A DNA stretch of 64,000 nucleotides. Origin: Dryomyza anilis (Eukaryota > Arthropoda > Insecta > Diptera > Dryomyzidae). Positions within the stretch are counted from its first letter, which is position 1; every line of letters starts with the position of its first letter. The notes under the pieces were generated by a model. That model made no database searches. It was given only the letters and a program-made list of their open reading frames with translations, and was not told the DNA's origin. The stretch is taken from NCBI GenBank assembly GCA_951804985.1, contig OX638132.1, positions 40,520,619 to 40,584,618 on the forward strand, read 5' to 3'. Both the position numbers and the translations under genes were made by a program. Positions 32,490 to 42,778 of the stretch are shown here, in pieces.

Positions 32490-32699
32490 TATACACGCTG
32501 TCAAAACAAGACGAGTGGGGAATGGTAAGTCTAATGGGCGAGACTTTAAGTGGAAATGGCCCGACTATGGAATACCCTACACATTGGTGGGGATAATAAT
32601 GAGGGATATATAGCTAAATTTTAAAGTTCTTAATTATGCAGAACATACTAATTCTCAAAATATTATTCACATATAAGAAATGTACGTCTTATATTACCA
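32490..32699. other. Spacer between two MITE 3 copies
   Basis: About 210 bp of non-repetitive DNA that separates MITE 3 copies in opposite orientation. No gene is seen. Confidence 0.5.
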
Positions 32700-33976
32700 C
32701 ACTAAGAAAACAAAGATGATTACCAGAAATACCACAGCCCTAAATATCAAGTTATTTACAAATTATTTAGATCGTCTTTGAGACAACCATCTGTCAAATA
32801 TCCGTCAAATACGATAAACATTGCTAGCAACCATATTTCAAATTAACGATTATGTATAGCAACAGTCAATTAAACATCTTACAAATAGGAAGATATTTGA
32901 GGAATATTTGGTAAACTCTGAAAAGAAATATTTTCCGTCTCGTGTTGATAATTTTAATCCCAAAAAGTTTTATTTTCACTATTACCATTAAAATGAAATA
33001 TTTGAGTTGCCAATTTACTTATGGGATGTTCACACATAGAAAATTATTGTCGATTCCGACAATAATTTGAAAATATTTCATGTTAAAATGGATCCACAAA
33101 TAATATTTTTAAATTATAGTCGGATTCAACAATCAAATTATCAAAGAAATATTGATCATAAATTTTTTTTTTATGAAAATTTCAATTGTTAATTTTCGAT
33201 TTTGTTTTGAATGACGTTTTTAAAATTTTGAATTTTGAAATGTAATTTTTAAAAAGAAAACAAACAATTTTTAAATTTTATGTCATGATAGAGCCTCCTT
33301 CTTTCCTTTAGCTGCGCAATGATGACTGTCAGTAGGCCAGTATTCTTTACTCAAACGCCACGAGCGGTTAAACTAAGTTGGACACCGCCGCGATGTATAT
33401 AAGGATATAGACTTAGCGTGCAGGGTGACATCAAATATGTTTGGTCTACTCCCGTCGATGGAGGCCCAGGAAGCTAGACGCATGCTCCATGTGATGCAGG
33501 CGCCACATACGCCAGCGAGTTCATTGTGAACCTAGACGCGTAATAGTAGCATTCCCGACAATATTTCGATGATACGAAGATACTGCGTACGGTGGCCGCC
33601 GATTCGGAGGACGAAACATTCTCCATTCGCGTGCGACCATCAGGCGCTGCTCACATAAAAACATATCGGTCCTCTCGTTCGATAGCGAGAGGGCCGAACT
33701 ATAGCGCGACAATAACGAATATTTTTGAAAATAAAAATATAAAACTTCAAAATAATAATTTTATACGTCAAATTTATTCTACACTCAATAACAATAATTA
33801 ATGATATTATTTTCAAACTAAAAATAATATTGTCATTTTTTGCTTTCAAGATATTGATAATATTTATTTTCAAAATTTAACAATTATTTTCTATGTGTGT
33901 TGAATATTTGCTACAAGGCGTAAATTTAAACAGATAATTGAAGCAAGACTTTCATAAACATCTTGTTTTCCTAGTG
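32700..33976. mobile_element. MITE family 3, reverse orientation, split by another MITE
   Basis: Ends CACTAAGAAAACAAAGATG and CATCTTGTTTTCCTAGTG with CA on both sides (32,698-32,699 and 33,977-33,978), instead of the usual TA. The interior is the reverse complement of the copy at 31,625, interrupted at about 33,031-33,899. With the neighbour copy it forms a large inverted pair spanning 31,625-33,976. Confidence 0.8.
33031..33899. mobile_element. MITE-like element (869 bp) nested in MITE 3
   Basis: Perfect 14-bp terminal inverted repeats CACACATAGAAAAT. The flanks join into the MITE 3 consensus (GGGATGTT / TTGAATATTTG) when it is removed. The two ends are AT-rich with further diffuse inverted pairing, while 33,290-33,700 is GC-richer, unlike the rest, and could be captured DNA. 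No protein is recognised in it. The target duplication is unclear (TT at most). Confidence 0.7.
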
Positions 33977-34481
33977 CATAATTCAAAGAAATGGATATAA
34001 AAATATAAAAAACTTATCAAAGAATATAGAAATGGGAGGACCACGCCTTTTTTAAAACATATAAGCAGATTTTTTATGCTAATATTTCATATATTAGATA
34101 TAATTTTTAAGGATTGAAATAAAGGGGCATATTCCAACTTTTGATCGAATTTCATTTGGACATTTTTAAACAAACGTTTTTACTTTTAGGTTCGATATCT
34201 TAGTACAATAAACAATTTTTGACATGAATTTAAACAGCATACTTTGACTTCAACGCTTTCAATTCGGTTGGAAAATAATACATTCAAAATAAATTCAGAA
34301 TTTGGCAGGTAAAATCGAATTCGATCGAAAACTGGAACATATTCCAATCATGTGAAAGATCATACTTTGGCTCTAATAAACACTATCTATTAATTTTTTC
34401 TAGATAAATTCCTTTAACATTTTTTGAATGTATCTAATGTTATGTTTTTAAATATAGGATAAATTTTAACTTAATGTACAC
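33977..34481. other. AT-rich intergenic DNA with an imperfect inverted repeat
   Basis: No gene. CATATTCCAACTTTTGATCG (34,127-34,150 region) pairs imperfectly with CGATCGAAAACTGGAACATA (34,318-34,345 region), which suggests an eroded small inverted-repeat element. Confidence 0.45.
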
Positions 34482-34484
34482 TAA

Positions 34485-35012
34485 TGCTGTAGTTTATCAA
34501 CCAGGCTATTTTGAAAACAGCGGCTGTTTTCAAAAATATCGGGCTATTTTTTGTTTTTCTACGTTATCAACCAGTCTAAAATTTGAATTTTCGCCCGATC
34601 TTAAAATTTCAAACTGCTCGGTTGCTCGGTTTCCAAATTTATGATTTGTTATTGTTTTTCACCGAACAAATTTGAATTTTTTGACAAAATACAGTTTGAA
34701 AATTATAGAAATGTATGGTTCATGTCTGAAATGAAAAGCAAAAACAGTCTTGTTTATAAATTAAAAAAGCTGAGTCTAAAATTGTAGCGGCTGTTTTCGA
34801 AATAGCTGCTGTTTTCAAATATAGCGTGTAGGGCGATTCTTATTAACGACAAAAATCGATATCGTTAACTATTTTTAACGATAAATATCGTTAAAATTTG
34901 CATTTTTTTCATGACGATCGCTTCTGCATGCCACAATTGTTGTTAGTTAATGATATCGATATTTATCGTTAATTAGTTACTGAATCGCGCCTCAGGTTGA
35001 TAAACTACAGCA
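34485..35012. mobile_element. PIF/Harbinger-like MITE (528 bp), TAA target duplication
   Basis: Terminal inverted repeats TGCTGTAGTTTATCAACC are perfect for 18 bp. The flanks are TAA on both sides (34,482-34,484 and 35,013-35,015), the 3-bp TWA target typical of PIF/Harbinger elements. Internal sub-repeats include AACGATAAATATCGTT-type palindromes. It has no coding capacity. Confidence 0.82.
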
Positions 35013-35029
35013 TAATGCCCGATTTACAT

Positions 35030-35386
35030 TGGCTGCATTCAGCGACCTCAGAAGTTTTGGAGCTGTTGAGTAATTTTCGCTTGAATGACATGCTACTCTC
35101 AACATGTTTAGTGAGCGGTCGTCATTTTTTGCAGCATAAAATTTTTACGCTACATTTGCGCTGCCTTTGTTATCGATGACATTTTAACTCAAATATTTAA
35201 AAACAAAAATGAAATTTAGATTGGAAAAATATTTTTCAATGATTTAAAGAGTTGTTTGTAACTTTAATAAAATATTAATATTAAATTCTTTTGTAAATTG
35301 ATAGATGAGGTAGCGGTGTATTCAATAAAAGTGAGCGATTAGTAAGTGAGCAGTCTTGCAGCTGTTGAGGTCGCTAAATGCAGCCA
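35030..35386. mobile_element. Inverted-repeat MITE (357 bp), superfamily unclear
   Basis: TGGCTGCATTCAGCGACCTCA at the left pairs with the right end (reverse complement TGGCTGCATTTAGCGACCTCA), with one mismatch in 21 bp. The AT-rich interior has no coding capacity. The flanking bases do not give a clear target duplication, so the superfamily cannot be named. It starts 15 bp after the TAA of the preceding MITE. Confidence 0.72.
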
Positions 35387-35422
35387 TTGTATCTTCTGTG
35401 AGTCTCACTGTATCTTCTAGAG

Positions 35423-37133
35423 TTGCATTTTTTAAAATTTTCATATAAAAATAGTAGGAAGAGGAATGTATGGCTTTACGAAAAAGCAAATTGGGTTGCG
35501 TTAAATGATTTTTTTCGCAACTTTAATTGGAAATTGTGTTTCGCTGACAGAGACATAAATGCTGCGGCTTTAATGGTACAAAATATTATTTTATTAGGTA
35601 TGCGGTCCTTCATACCTTCTAAAAATTTTAGCATTAAACCTAAGGACCACTCTTGGTTTAATGAGACTTGCAGGATTGCAGTCAGGTCGAAAGAGGAAGC
35701 CTTTCAGACTTGGCGTTCTAACAAGAATGCTGATACTGAAAGACTTCGTATACAGGCTAGGAATCGCTGTAATGCCGTGATCTCGCGCGAAAAGTTTCTT
35801 CACGAACAAAACGCGCGCAAAAAGGTCCTACTCTATCACAGGGGTAGTAAAAATTTCTGGTCATTTGTAAAAAGGGTGAAGAATCAGACGACATCGTCTA
35901 CTCCAACTCTTAGTATGAATGGCCAGACCTTCACTGACCCGGTTGATAAAGTTAATCTCTTGGCAGAATTATTTGCAAATAATTCAACGCTCCCAGATAG
36001 TAATCAACCACTGCCTGTCGTAGATTTTGTTTCTTCTGCAATGCCGGAGATACATTTTCGAACTCGGGCAGTTAAAAAGGTTTTAGAAAACCTCAACATC
36101 AACAAAGCCTCTGTGCCAGATGGCATATCTACCCATGTGTTGAAGAAGTGCGCGTCAACGCTGGCTTGTCCGTTGCGTAACCTTTTCAACATCTCCTACA
36201 CGACAGGAGTTTTTCCATCTTGTTGGAAGGTTGCCAATGTCCAGCCAGTTCCGAAAAAGGGCGAGGCCACGAACCCTGCCAATTACCGACCCATTGCAAT
36301 ATGCTCTGCACTCTCCAAGGTAATGGAGAGCGTAATTAACTTCCACATTGTGAACTATCTTGAGCACAACGAATTGCTCAGTGACCGGCAATACGGTTTC
36401 CGTAGGACCAGATCCACACGTGACTTGATGGCGGTCCTCTCCGAAAAGTGGAATAATTGTGTTCACCTTTTCGGGGAGAACAAGGCTGTTGCTCTTGATA
36501 TCTCCAAGGCTTTTGATCGAGTGTGACATAAAGCCCTCGTTTCAAAACTAATTGCATATGGTGTTGGTGAATCTTTTACTCGATGGATATCGAGTTTTCT
36601 CCAGGGTCGTTCAATACGAGTTGCGATGGATGGTGTTCTTTCGGAACAACATTTCATCAATTCTGGAGTTCCGCAGGGTTCCGTCCGTTCCGTCCTTATT
36701 TCTGGTATTTATCAATGACCTTCTGTCATTGACCCAGAACCCAATCCATTCCTTTGCAGATGATAGCAACATTTGTCATTCATACTCGTTCAAAAAGCGC
36801 CCAACCTCTTTGGAGATTGAGAGTAAAAGACGCACTATGAATGACACACTCAATAATGACCTTAAAACAATCTCCGATTGGGGTCTTGCAAATAGAGTTG
36901 ATTTTAATGCACGCAAGAATGGATTCAACCCTACCTCCCCTTAATATGGGTGCTGTGGATATTGCAGAGTCAGCTGCTCTTGACGTTCTGGGCATATCAA
37001 TTCAATGTGATCTCCGTTGGAATGATCACATATTTGACGTGTCGAAAGAGGCGGCCAAGTGCCTCGGTTTTTTAAAACGGTGTAAGACATACTTCACTCC
37101 AGCTGACTTGCGCACTGTCTACACCACCTATAT
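35423..37133 (+). pseudogene. CR1/L2-type LINE, ORF2 fragment (RT), truncated at both ends
   Basis: The first frame (35,423-36,526) covers the post-endonuclease linker (HSWFNETCRIAVRSKEEAF) and RT motifs KVANVQPVPKKGE, ANYRPIAICSALSKVME, RQYGFRRTRSTRDLM and ALDISKAFDRV, then a TGA where Trp is expected. RT resumes in the same sense (KALVSKLIAYGV, SGVPQGSV), shifts frame near 36,690 and shows the active site FADDSNI near 36,760, then LRWNDHI and LRTVYTTYI. The endonuclease and the 3' end are missing; the 3' side is cut by the BEL/Pao start at about 37,135. The clade (CR1/L2/Jockey group without RNase H) is inferred from motif style. Confidence 0.82.
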
Positions 37134-37134
37134 T

Positions 37135-37413
37135 TGTTGTGTGTTATTAAAAACAAAATGTTTAATTATGATTTGCCTAATGTTGAAAAGTAAACACGCG
37201 TAGTACATTTACAATTCATTTGTTTAAGATTACAGACGTTTTAATATATTTTGTTTACGTAGAACGTAAACACAGTGTGTGCGAACACGCCCGCCGGACA
37301 CACTCGTTGCAGCGATACTCGCTGCATGCGTTTTTGACGTTTTAAGTACAATATCGTCATTCATTACGATTTACTCTGCCGAACGTACGTACCCAATTTC
37401 AATTTCAGAAATA
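37135..37413 (+). repeat. Probable BEL/Pao 5' LTR and leader
   Basis: It lies between the abrupt end of the LINE and the gag ATG and begins TGTTGTGTG. It contains inverted blocks (GTTTACGTAGAACGTAAAC and TGCAGCGATACTCGCTGCA). The partner LTR is not in the window and no clear primer-binding site is seen, so the LTR call rests on position alone. Confidence 0.4.
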
Positions 37414-38233
37414 ATGGAGACATTCAAGCACCCGGTAGAAACTCCCAAGGCAAGAGAAGAAACGACCCCGATACAATACGAACCCTATATAACTTTACCC
37501 CCATGTGACATGGATATTTTTGATGGTAATTATGCTACATGGCCCACTTTCAGAGATCTGTTTTCGGCTATGTACATTAACAATTTCCGATTAAGTGATG
37601 TAGAAAAATTATTCAACCTTAATCAAAAGATCCGAGACGAAGCAAAAGATATTGTAAAAAATGCTCCGCTTACCAATGCTGGATTCTCATTTGCTTGGTC
37701 TAATCTCGTTGAGCAATACGAGAATAAGCGGATGTAAATAAATGCGCAATTAAATACTCTTTTTAATTTGCAAGCAGTGATGTTTGAGACAGGTTGTTCC
37801 AATAAATGACTGCATTACGACCCTTTAAAATTTGCAAATTGACACAAAGAGCTGGGATCCAATCCTGGTATACTTGTGCTCGACCCATCTCCTCAAGAAT
37901 ATCTTAGAGAACTTTGAGAAATCTCTAACGGACATCTCAGTTGTTCCATCATGGACAACTTTGAACGTGTTTCTGACCCGAACATATAGGACACTCGAAG
38001 CTGTTGATGATATGAAGCCATCGACTTCAAGTCACAGCCGAGATGGTTCTGGACCCAAATCTTGGGGAGAAAATGTGAATACATAACACATGAATGTTTC
38101 TCAGACCCATTGCGCATTTGGACCCACGCATAATACAGATCCAAGACCCACATTTGCAAAGCCAACCCAATGGGAATTTGAAGAGGACCTTTGCCTATTA
38201 TGGAAAGCCCAGCGCACTCTCCTCGGGTGCCTG
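37414..38233 (+). pseudogene. BEL/Pao gag remnant
   Basis: The frame from ATG 37,414 to 37,737 reads PPCDMDIFDGNYATWPTFRDL, LFNLNQKIRDEAKDIVKNAP and FSFAWSNLVEQYENKRM, typical of BEL/Pao Gag (DUF1759-type). It then stops at TAA where a Leu-Val-like residue is expected (INAQLNTLFNLQAV continues in frame). Further frames to 38,230 (KAQRTLLGC) carry several frameshifts and stops. The nucleocapsid part lies beyond a 3.3-kb insertion. Confidence 0.82.
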
Positions 38234-38805
38234 CACGGTAAAAAATGTTGGCATATTTTTTAAACCCTACTTTGGATTACAGAAGATTTCAATACTTTTA
38301 TGTCTAATTTTTAAACTTAACAATGGTTTAACCCATTTTTAAACTTTTTCAGATTAAAATTTAATATATTTCTTATTAAACATGGAAATGTAATTTCTTT
38401 AGTTTATAAAAAAATCTAAATGGTTTAAAAATTTAAATTTAATCCGATTGTATTAAAAATTAAACTGAAATAGTTTATTTTTCTGTTTATTTAATATGTT
38501 TAAACCATAAAGGTTTAAAACTTAAACTCAAATAGTTTAATCTCAGTTTATTTAATAATTTTAAACCATAAAGGATTAAATTGTAAACTATACTTCCTAA
38601 ATTTAGTCAGGGGCGGATCCAGAAGTATGATTTGGGGGGGCGATTGATTTTTTTGCGCCTTTTTTCTAAAATGCGCCCCAAAAATTTATTTTGCGCCCTT
38701 TTTTATATTTTCTGAACTTTATATTTTATACAACTGTATTTCTTTAAAGCAACTTTTTTTCTTTAAATCAACAGTTTTATTTGCTTAAAAAACAAAAAAA
38801 ATATA

Positions 38806-39435
38806 GGGTGCGACTGTGGTACCCTAGAAAAAACGATATCCGGTGCATCTACATATTTGATCCTATAGGTACTCAAATGAAAGGTAATAATGCCACATTT
38901 GTAATTATATGGTTATTTTATGATCTAATAACCATATCGATTAGGATTTGTAATTATGTAAAAAATAAAATTAAAATTGTTGAGAAAAATATTTAATTAT
39001 TTATCAAAATGACGAAGAAAATATTGAAATGAATAGGTAACGCTGAAACGCTTTTTTAAAATTTTCTAGATATGTCCCAAAAGTTAATTATAATATTTCG
39101 TTGACATGTTATATCGAAGAAGCGCCGCAGGCGAAATTTTTTTATAAAATATTAAATTTTATATTTTTTAAAACATAAATACAAAAGTGTATAATAGACT
39201 CCTGATTAACTTTCTTTTCGTTTGGGTACTCACACTTGTATCTATATATTATTCGTGTATAAAATGAACTCAGTTGTTAAAACTAAAAAACGTCATGAGG
39301 TTATTGGGGTTATCGGATCATGAACTTAATAACATATTAATCGTGAGGTCAATATCTTTCATTTCAGTACCTACATGTTCATATAGGTAGGTGTATAAGG
39401 TTTCGATTTATCTGGGGTACCACAAGTCCGATAGT
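38806..39435. repeat. Degenerate foldback hairpin
   Basis: The left arm (GACTGTGGTACCCTAG ... GGTACTCAAATGAAAGGTA, to about 38,890) pairs with the right arm (39,345-39,435) as an imperfect inverted repeat of about 85 bp around a ~450-bp loop. The arms carry the same motif order as the foldback at 49,918-50,914 (GTGGTRCC, CGGTGCAYCTAC, GGTACTCAAA), so they are one family. Confidence 0.6.
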
Positions 39436-40799
39436 TTGATGAAAACATATTTCACTTCATCCAGTTATCGGTATACATATAAATTTGGAAAAAAAAATAT
39501 TTTTGGTCTCTGATTTTACGAAGCTGTACATATCTCAGTATCCTTTGGAAACAAAATTCAATTTGTGTATTATATTAAAGGTGATCAATACCGACATATC
39601 GTTATAGAACTAAAAGTCATCAAATAAATTTTGTTTCAATATCGATTTTTTTTTGTTAATAATTTTAAACAATCATAACCTTTTAGCGCAGTGCCGAATG
39701 GAAATACTTAAAAACTATATTTTGTGAATAATTGATTTTTAATTATGAAAAATACACCAACACATCTTAAACTATGAATTGTCGAACTTTTATCAAACTT
39801 TCATAAATGGTATTTGGACTTATAGTTGTACAACGAAGATATACAAAAAAATATGTATATTTTTTAAAAACAAAATTCAAAATCATCTATTTGACAATTT
39901 ATTCTATACAAAAATTCTAAAAAAGTCGATTTTTTTTTAAAGAAGAATTATTAAAGTTGTTTAAAATTGTTGTGCGCCTATAATGTTTAAATTCGATTTA
40001 ATATTGATACCCCGAGACAAAATGTATGTCATTTTTCAGGAATATTTCCGGCCAACACACAGATAAATGGAATATTTTGGGAAATGTATAGCAGGTTGTA
40101 AAATTTTGTGGAATTTTAATGACAGATTCACGGCATATTTTGGGATCGGACTGTTCGAGCAGACAGCTTGTGATACAAACTCCGCCTATCTCTTTTTAAA
40201 ATATGTCGAAAAAATGTTTCTAAACTGTCTCGGCATTGCCTAAAATTTTTGTCTTGGGACATTTTGATATAGATCTCAAAACACTTAAAACTCGAATTGT
40301 GTATTCTTCAGAATCTTTGTCAAAATACAATGTCGCATATTCGTAGACAATTTAAAGTCAACTTTAAAATAAAAGTTACCCGCTATTTTTGGCAATTTTA
40401 ACGAAGATTAAAATGTCAAAAAGTTTTTTTTTAAGTCGCAAAATTAAAAAAAAAGCGAACAATTAAAAAGGTAATTTACAGAATATTAGTAATTTTTACA
40501 CAAAGGCGCAATGTAAAGAGAAAAGCTCAAAAAGGCGTAAACTATTCAAATAACAATCAAAATTAAAACAACGCATAACTTACAGAATTTTATCGTCTTT
40601 ACAAGCGAAAAATTATCAAAACAAACAAAAAATGAAAATGACGCATATTTACTTTGTAAATTTTCTATATTTTGCGATGTTTTTAAAAGCCGCACATATT
40701 CTGAATTTTAAACGCTTTTTCCATTTTGTGTTTATTTTTTTGAAAATTTATCGCGTTTCTCTTTAGTTTCCGGTCTTTTAAAAAGGCCTAAAAATTCTG

Positions 40800-41110
40800 A
40801 AATTTTGCGCCTTTCTGTATATTTTGCACCCTTCTACAGAGGCGCAAACATTTTCTAATTTTATACTTTTTAGAAAATTTTGCGCCTTCTGTATATTTTG
40901 CGCCCTTCTATAGATGCGCAAACATTGTATAAATAAGGCACATTTGAAATTTTATGCTTTTAAGAAAATTTTGCGCCTCTCTGTATATTTTAGCCCTTCT
41001 ATAGAGGCGCAAACATTTTGTAAATAAGACGCATTTACAATTTTATGCTTTTTTGAACATTTTGCGCCTTTCTTTATATTTTTCGCCCTTCTATAGTGGC
41101 GCAAAATATG
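40800..41110. repeat. About 91-bp tandem repeats with GCGCC/GGCGC arms
   Basis: Four imperfect units. TTTTGCGCC starts near 40,803, 40,878, 40,970 and 41,061, so spacing is about 75, 91 and 91 bp. Each unit has a GCGCCTTTCTGTATATTTT block and a CTATAGAGGCGCAAAC block, which together could form a small hairpin. They are non-coding. Confidence 0.75.
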
Positions 41111-41573
41111 TGATAATGTCGCCATGTTAGTAACATATACACAATATCTTTAAATAGCTCTAATAGTAAATGACAGTAAAGTTAGTTGGAAGTATGTTAG
41201 AAGATCTGTAGGGGACAAGGAGTGCGCTGATGACATGAAAATAATTTCGAAAGAGATGAAAAATAATTAAAGAGTGTACAAAGTTATTAGATATAAAAAT
41301 AAAATAATAATGTAAATAATAAAAATATATTATTTATAATATAAAATATATATTTTTTAAACTTTTTTTACAAAAACAAATCCGTATTTTCAATCTTTTT
41401 CAGCATTAATTTTAATTACATGCAAAGTAATACAACATGTATTATAATGTAATGCAGAGAGGTATTACAAACTTTTTTAATCTTTTAGGATTATTACAAT
41501 TTAATCTTTTTTTGGTCGAGACATATATACAATCCAAAAAAGTTTAAAAAATAACCTAATATTTTTAACCGTG

Positions 41574-42420
41574 TGAGATTCATAGCAATGAAAGTGGATG
41601 AAAGACTCGATGTCGTGAGATAAGTAGGATTGTGCTATAATTGTTTAGCAATCACTCACGGCATTAAAAATTGTAGAAGTGAGTGTAAGTGTCAGATATG
41701 TGGAAAAAGGCATCATTCACGTCTGCATCTGAACCCTGACTCAGAATTCAATACTCGACCCAGTACAAGTGCAGCTGCTATAACGACAGTCCACTGACCC
41801 TAGACCCACACAAAAAACTAAGAGAGATGATCATTCTGCTGCTAAGAAAATGATTCTCAGCACCTCAATGATCATCGTCGAAAACAATGGGAACACATTT
41901 GTAGCACGCGCTCTCTTAGACCCTGGTTCTGAGGCCACATTTGTAACGGAGGAGTTAAGGAGTTGAATAGGACTTTTAACGCGTGCTGTTAATGCAAAAG
42001 TGAGTGGTCTCAACCAATCGATTTCTGCAAAACCCATCAGAATCTTGTGAGTTGACATTGTGTTCTCCTATTGACCCTGAGTTTAAAGTTAAAACGCATG
42101 CGCTTGTATTCAAGACCCTAACAAATGATTTACTTACCTATGCAATCGACCCGACCCTTTGCAGTAATTTGGCCAGCCTTAACCTGGCCGACCCAGAATT
42201 CTACAATACCCGTAATATGATCATTGGTTGTGATATATATCCAAAAATTATCCGAAGTGGTGTCCTGCACAATGTGTTGGAATCATTGTTAGCGCAGGAG
42301 ACTGATTTTGGATGAATTGTTTCAGGACCCATTCCTGAAAGCAGACCCAGATCCGACAATATTGTGTCAACGTTCAACAAGGTAATCCTTACTGAAGACC
42401 CAACCTTCTAACAGCATTAT
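41574..42420 (+). pseudogene. BEL/Pao nucleocapsid knuckles and protease remnant
   Basis: Knuckles CYNCLAITHGIKNC (CX2CX4HX4C) and CQICGKRHHSRLH (CX2CX3HX4H) follow the insert, the pair usual for Pao-type Gag. Protease follows: ARALLDPGSEATFVTEEL, with the Asp active-site loop DPGS. The frame 42,004-42,315 continues with LADPEFYNTRNMIIGCDIYPK and LLAQETDFG, then a stop where Trp is expected (TDFGW). Several stops and frameshifts break it, and no RT, RNase H or integrase follows. The element is truncated near 42,420. Confidence 0.82.
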
Positions 42421-42658
42421 CTAAAACAACAATGGCAGTGTTAAACAAAAAAGAGATCGACCCTCTACCCGTTCTTGTCGTCATGGACGACAATATAGAC
42501 CCTCGACCTAAGAAAAAAAATGCGGCTTGTGTTTGCCGCATTGACTCCAAGGGGCATACTGGCAGGTAGCCGGGACAGGTCCTTGGACGAGTGGCCAGAC
42601 TAAGACGGTTACATCCCCAAAATCCTCCCATGCACTAGTATCTGGTGTTAGGGAGGTA

Positions 42659-42778
42659 GGCGTCTGTTCCCTGTGGGGCGGCCTCCTCTTCCGACCGTAG
42701 GGTCTCTAAACACTTATAGGCGTCTGTTCCCTGTGGGGCGGCCTTTTGTGCGATCGAAGGGTCGTTAAACACATACAA
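42659..42778 (+). repeat. Two 60-bp tandem repeats in LINE 2 5' UTR
   Basis: Each unit begins GGCGTCTGTTCCCTGTGGGG, at 42,659 and 42,719, with period exactly 60 bp; the second halves diverge slightly. It lies 5' of ORF1. Repeated 5' UTR units can carry the internal promoter in LINEs, though that is not shown here. Confidence 0.82.

Larger units (their letters stand above)
38234..41573. mobile_element. 3.3-kb inverted-repeat element inside BEL/Pao gag
   Basis: The left end CACGGTAAAAAATGTTGG pairs with the right end (CACGGTTAAAAATATTAGG in reverse complement), and both continue into ATTTTTTAAAC-like sequence, about 33 bp of imperfect repeat. TG flanks both ends, perhaps a 2-bp target duplication. 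There is no transposase. It is a composite: T/A-rich subterminal repeats with AAACCATAAAGG (38,500-38,580), a hAT-like CAGGGGCGGATCCAGAA at 38,608, a hairpin at 38,806-39,435 and 91-bp tandem repeats at 40,800-41,110. It splits gag just before the zinc knuckles. Confidence 0.65.

Noticed and set aside
38608..38640. hAT transposon beginning at CAGGGGCGGATCCAG
   Set aside because: The left end looks hAT-like but no matching right end was found, so only a fragment inside the larger element can be stated.
40800..41110. CRISPR-like spaced repeats
   Set aside because: Units are AT-rich, imperfect and tandem without unique spacers, and the genome is eukaryotic.
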